In this document: positions 13,836-15,987 of the stretch, in pieces | Position numbering within the stretch: the stretch's first letter is position 1 | How the letters are laid out: every line of letters starts with the position of its first letter | From: Collinsella sp. | GTDB lineage: Bacteria; Actinomycetota; Coriobacteriia; Coriobacteriales; Coriobacteriaceae | Direction of reading: 5' to 3' | Assembly: GCA_019419405.1 (NCBI GenBank) | Contig: DYAA01000176.1 | Coordinates: forward strand, 1-15,987 | Length of the DNA stretch: 15,987 nt | Position numbers and translations under genes: made by a program | Notes under the pieces: model-generated | What the model was told of the DNA's origin: nothing | The model's input: only the letters and a program-made list of their open reading frames with translations | Databases searched by the model: none

Positions 13836-13867
13836 GGCGCTGGGCCATACGGCTCAGCGCCTTTTTT
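13836..13867 (+). terminator. Intrinsic terminator of eno
   Basis: GGCGCTG (13836-13842) pairs with CAGCGCC (13855-13861), and the stem continues inward through GGCC/GGCT to an ATAC loop, giving 11 bp with one G·T pair. Six Ts follow at 13862-13867. It lies 72 bases after the eno stop and is a textbook Rho-independent terminator. Confidence 0.92.
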
Positions 13868-13906
13868 ATGTCGAGCAAAGGCTGGCGAAAGCGGTGCGGG
13901 CGCTCG

Positions 13907-13915
13907 TGCTATAAC
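13907..13915 (+). promoter_or_regulatory. Candidate extended -10 promoter for divIC–ppx
   Basis: TGCTATAAC contains an extended -10 (TGn followed by TATAAC) between the eno terminator and the DivIC-like gene, about 43 bases before its ATG. No good -35 is seen, which is tolerable for an extended -10. It would drive divIC and ppx separately from eno. Confidence 0.5.
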
Positions 13916-13958
13916 TAAAAGACTTAGCGCAAACAAACCTCAACCGCACAAGGCGCAC

Positions 13959-14729
13959 ATGGATCAGATTTACGACAACAGGTATTATTCCGCCGGTTCG
14001 CGCGAGCCGTCGCCTCGCCGCGCACCTACCGTGCAGCTCGGCGGGTCCGACTACGCCGGTGTCGATCGCCGCGCACAGCGTCCGGCAAGTGCCTCACATC
14101 CCCGTGCTCAAATGAATACGTCGACGGGCCGCCCGCCACGCTCGGCGCCCCCGACGCATGCTTCGCGTACGCAGCACCCCTCGGCTCAAACGCACGAAAA
14201 GTCGACCAGGCCCTCGAGCCGTCTTTCGGGCTCGGACTTCATGCACTACGCCAACGACAATGCGGTGGTCAAGGCGATCTACGACTTTACCCATGGACCC
14301 CAGCGCGGGCTGTTTATTGGCATTGTCGTCGTCCTGGTGCTCGTGAGCCTGTACTTTCCCGTGCGCGACCTCTACGTTGCCAAACGCTCGAACGATATCT
14401 TGGCCAAGCAGGTCGAGATTCGCCAGCAGTACAACGACGAGCTGCAGAAAAGCGTCGACAAGCTGCTCTCGGAGGAGGGTATCAAGGACGCGGCATCCGA
14501 GGACTTGGGCCTGGTGATGCCCGGCGAGAAGAGAATTGAAGTGCAGGGCCTGGACGACGATTCGGATTCGTCTTCGAGCAAGAAGTCGTCGAACGCCAAG
14601 AAGGCCAGCGAAGTTGCCAAGGAAATCGAAGACGTCGGTAAGGACGCGCCGTGGTACATCCAGGCGCTCGACATGCTGTTTGGGTTTAACGGTGTCGAGG
14701 GCCAGACGGTCGTGTCCAACGGCAAATAG
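13959..14729 (+). CDS. DivIC/FtsB-type septum formation initiator protein
   Basis: This is a bitopic membrane protein of the divisome; DivIC/FtsB proteins pair with FtsL and FtsQ/DivIB to activate septal wall synthesis. The 256-residue product has a disordered, Pro/Ser/Arg-rich cytoplasmic N-terminus of about 110 residues, one membrane segment (GLFIGIVVVLVLVSLYF, 117-133), a coiled-coil stretch (about 138-172, heptad-like AKQVEIRQQYNDELQKSVDKLL) and the family signature ASEDLGLVMPGEKRIEV (179-195). A further Ser/Lys-rich linker leads to an amphipathic C-terminal segment, WYIQALDMLFGF. The ATG at 13959 has only a weak AAGG ribosome site, so the exact start is less certain. The position between eno and ppx matches the actinobacterial order, although the DUF501 gene often found there is absent. 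Confidence 0.88.
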   Translation: MDQIYDNRYYSAGSREPSPRRAPTVQLGGSDYAGVDRRAQRPASASHPRAQMNTSTGRPPRSAPPTHASRTQHPSAQTHEKSTRPSSRLSGSDFMHYANDNAVVKAIYDFTHGPQRGLFIGIVVVLVLVSLYFPVRDLYVAKRSNDILAKQVEIRQQYNDELQKSVDKLLSEEGIKDAASEDLGLVMPGEKRIEVQGLDDDSDSSSSKKSSNAKKASEVAKEIEDVGKDAPWYIQALDMLFGFNGVEGQTVVSNGK

Positions 14730-14749
14730 CGCCCGGAGGGGAGCCTGCA

Positions 14750-15751
14750 ATGGCAGATTGCAAACGCTATAAGGTAGCCGCGATCGACCTGGGAACAGTG
14801 TCGTCGCGACTGGTGTTAGCGCAGGTCGAGGCCGGGGCGATCGTGGAATCGTCCAAGCATACCGAGATCACCGACTTGGGCGAGGGCGTGGACGCGACGG
14901 GCCGCTTTTGCGAGGCGGCCGTCGAGCGTGTGCTCGCCGCGTGTCGCATGTTTGTGGACGAGGCGCATGCCTTTGGGGCCGTGTGCATCTGCACCACGTG
15001 CACGAGTGCCGCGCGCGATGCGTCCAATGCCGCCCTGCTGCTGGACGGCCTGCGCGAGCTGGGGCTCGAACCGCAGGTGATTCCGGGCGAGGTCGAGGCA
15101 CGCCTGACGTTTTTTGGCGTGGCGCACGACTTTGCCGGCGAGCGCATTATTGTTGCCGATTCGGGTGGCGGATCCACGGAGCTCGCGACGGGCGTCTATG
15201 CGCCGGAGCGTGGCGTCTTTGCGCTAGAAGGGACGCGCTCGCTGGACATTGGCTGCCGCCGTGTGACGGAGCGGTTTTTCTCGGCGCTGCCGCCTGCGGA
15301 CGGCGAGCTTGCTGCCGCTGCCGCATGGGCAAACGAGCAGTTTGCGGGCTACTTTGAGAGTCTGCCTGTCGACTTTGAGCGCGCCGAACGCTTGGTCGCA
15401 GTGGGCGGCACGGTGACTACGCTGGTGGCTCTGGTCCACGAGCTGGAGCCGTATGATTCGAGCTTCGTGCACCTGCGCGAGCTTTCGCTGGAGCAGGTCT
15501 CGGCCGCTATCGAGCGCATGTCCACGCTGGACGCGGACAGCATCGCCGCGCTACCGGGTGTGCAGCCCAAACGCGCGGGCGTGATCTTGGCTGGCGCCGT
15601 GGTAATCCGCGAGCTCATGCGAGCCGGCGGCTACGACACGCTCACCGTAAGCGAGAACAGCCTGCTTGCCGGCATGGCCGCCACCATCAACGAGGTTCTC
15701 GACGGCGCGACCCCCACCATCGCCTGGGTCCCCAGCCTGAGCGCTCTTTAA
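14750..15751 (+). CDS. Ppx/GppA family exopolyphosphatase / pppGpp phosphatase
   Basis: Members of this ASKHA-fold family release phosphate from polyphosphate chains or convert pppGpp to ppGpp; which reaction applies cannot be told from sequence. Motifs in order: AAIDLGTVSSRLVLA (10-24), TTCTSAARDASNA (82-94), IPGEVEARLTFFGV (111-124, catalytic Glu116), VADSGGGSTELATG (135-148), SLDIGCRRVTERF (164-176) and AVGGTVTTLVAL. LPGVQPKRAGVILAGAVVI and SENSLLAGM close the core. The length (333 residues) is that of the short two-domain actinobacterial form without the HD domain of E. coli Ppx. The ATG at 14750 follows GGAGGGGAG, 20 bases after the DivIC-like gene, so the two are cotranscribed. Confidence 0.93.
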   Translation: MADCKRYKVAAIDLGTVSSRLVLAQVEAGAIVESSKHTEITDLGEGVDATGRFCEAAVERVLAACRMFVDEAHAFGAVCICTTCTSAARDASNAALLLDGLRELGLEPQVIPGEVEARLTFFGVAHDFAGERIIVADSGGGSTELATGVYAPERGVFALEGTRSLDIGCRRVTERFFSALPPADGELAAAAAWANEQFAGYFESLPVDFERAERLVAVGGTVTTLVALVHELEPYDSSFVHLRELSLEQVSAAIERMSTLDADSIAALPGVQPKRAGVILAGAVVIRELMRAGGYDTLTVSENSLLAGMAATINEVLDGATPTIAWVPSLSAL

Positions 15752-15759
15752 CCGTCTTC

Positions 15760-15836
15760 CTCTGAGTTGCGGTGAAATAGTTCCTAAATAAGCTGATAAA
15801 CGGTATAAACAGGATCTATTCCACCGCAGCTTAGAG
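15760..15836 (+). repeat. 77-bp inverted-repeat element just after ppx
   Basis: The 25-base arms 15760-15784 and 15812-15836 are inverted copies with four differences. Two of these are G·U compatible in plus-strand RNA, so 23 of 25 positions can pair around a 27-base A+T-rich loop. It begins nine bases after the ppx stop codon. It probably forms the 3' end structure of the divIC–ppx transcript, or it is a small MITE-like repeat; no long T-run follows. Confidence 0.75.
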
Positions 15837-15848
15837 TCCCACCGGCAT

Positions 15849-15887
15849 CTAAAAGAAACAAGCCCGCATCCCTTGGGGACACGGGCT
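15849..15887 (-). terminator. Intrinsic terminator for a minus-strand gene beyond the right edge
   Basis: AGCCCG (15861-15866) pairs with CGGGCT (15882-15887) and, across a CA/CA internal loop, TCCC (15869-15872) pairs with GGGA (15876-15879) around TTG. On the minus strand the hairpin is followed by TGTTTCTTTTAGA (15861 side downwards), a good U-rich tract. On the plus strand no T-run follows. It therefore points to a minus-strand transcript entering from the right. Confidence 0.75.
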
Positions 15888-15926
15888 CGAAAGCTCCATA
15901 TGGTAGGGGCGGTGGGACGTCCGCGT

Positions 15927-15959
15927 ATTTGCTGCGCAAATCCGCACCGGCTTCGGCCG
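15927..15959. repeat. Two small hairpins at the right edge
   Basis: ATTTGC (15927-15932) and GCAAAT (15936-15941) flank TGC. Then CGGC (15948-15951), TTCG, GCCG (15956-15959) form a stable C(UUCG)G tetraloop hairpin. They sit in G+C-rich sequence running to the window edge, with no gene I can support. They may be part of a structured RNA or repeat that continues beyond the window. Confidence 0.4.
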
Positions 15960-15987
15960 CCTGCCGGCGCCCTCGTCGGCTCCCTGC

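Noticed and set aside
15888..15920. Possible tRNA or tmRNA 3' end on the minus strand (CCCCTACCA-like)
   Set aside because: The expected T-arm consensus (GGTTCGAATCC) is missing and no cloverleaf can be drawn within the window.

Overview
The window looks like chromosomal DNA from a high-G+C actinobacterium of the class Coriobacteriia, most likely Collinsella or a close relative. This is an inference from codon use, the eno–divIC–ppx gene order and a small coriobacterial-type protein (TDACG motif) inside the histidine operon; no marker gene such as 16S is present. The left edge is a contig end. Bases 1-23 match the 3' end of the Illumina Nextera Read 1 adapter, including the 19-bp Tn5 mosaic end, and are joined directly to the interior of hisG.

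Bases 26-7288 hold a nearly complete histidine biosynthesis operon on the plus strand: hisG (5'-truncated, short form), hisD, hisC, hisB, hisH, hisA, hisF, hisI, a 75-residue small protein, and hisE. Genes abut or overlap (1-nt gap hisD/hisC, 0-nt hisC/hisB, ATGA overlaps hisH/hisA and hisI/small ORF). Two breaks carry long hairpins, between hisB and hisH and between hisF and hisI, and a third, roughly 310-base structured element follows hisE. The hairpins therefore divide the operon into GDCB, HAF and I-orf-E blocks. HisB here is only the dehydratase. The missing histidinol-phosphatase step is very probably supplied by the PHP-domain gene that converges on hisE from the minus strand (7627-8538), so this locus plus an off-window hisZ would give the whole pathway.

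Bases 8732-10687 carry a plus-strand group of three genes: a free-standing LarC C-terminal (LarC2) domain, a YfcE-type metallophosphoesterase and a two-domain MazG NTP pyrophosphohydrolase. Bases 10727-12094 (minus) carry an AAA ATPase with a C-terminal DUF4143/nuclease-like region. It is visibly more A+T rich than its neighbours and is preceded by three copies of a 19-bp repeat at exact 33-bp spacing, so it looks like an acquired accessory gene.

Bases 12474-15751 are core genes: enolase with a strong intrinsic terminator, a DivIC/FtsB-type division protein and a Ppx/GppA phosphatase. The right end (15752-15987) is non-coding as far as I can see. It holds a 25-bp-arm inverted repeat just after ppx and a good minus-strand terminator that implies a minus-strand gene to the right of the window.

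No CRISPR array, rRNA, tRNA, prophage or transposase gene is visible. The least explained items are the nested structured element after hisE, the hairpins that partition the his operon, the small TDACG protein, the solitary LarC2 domain and the iteron-preceded ATPase.
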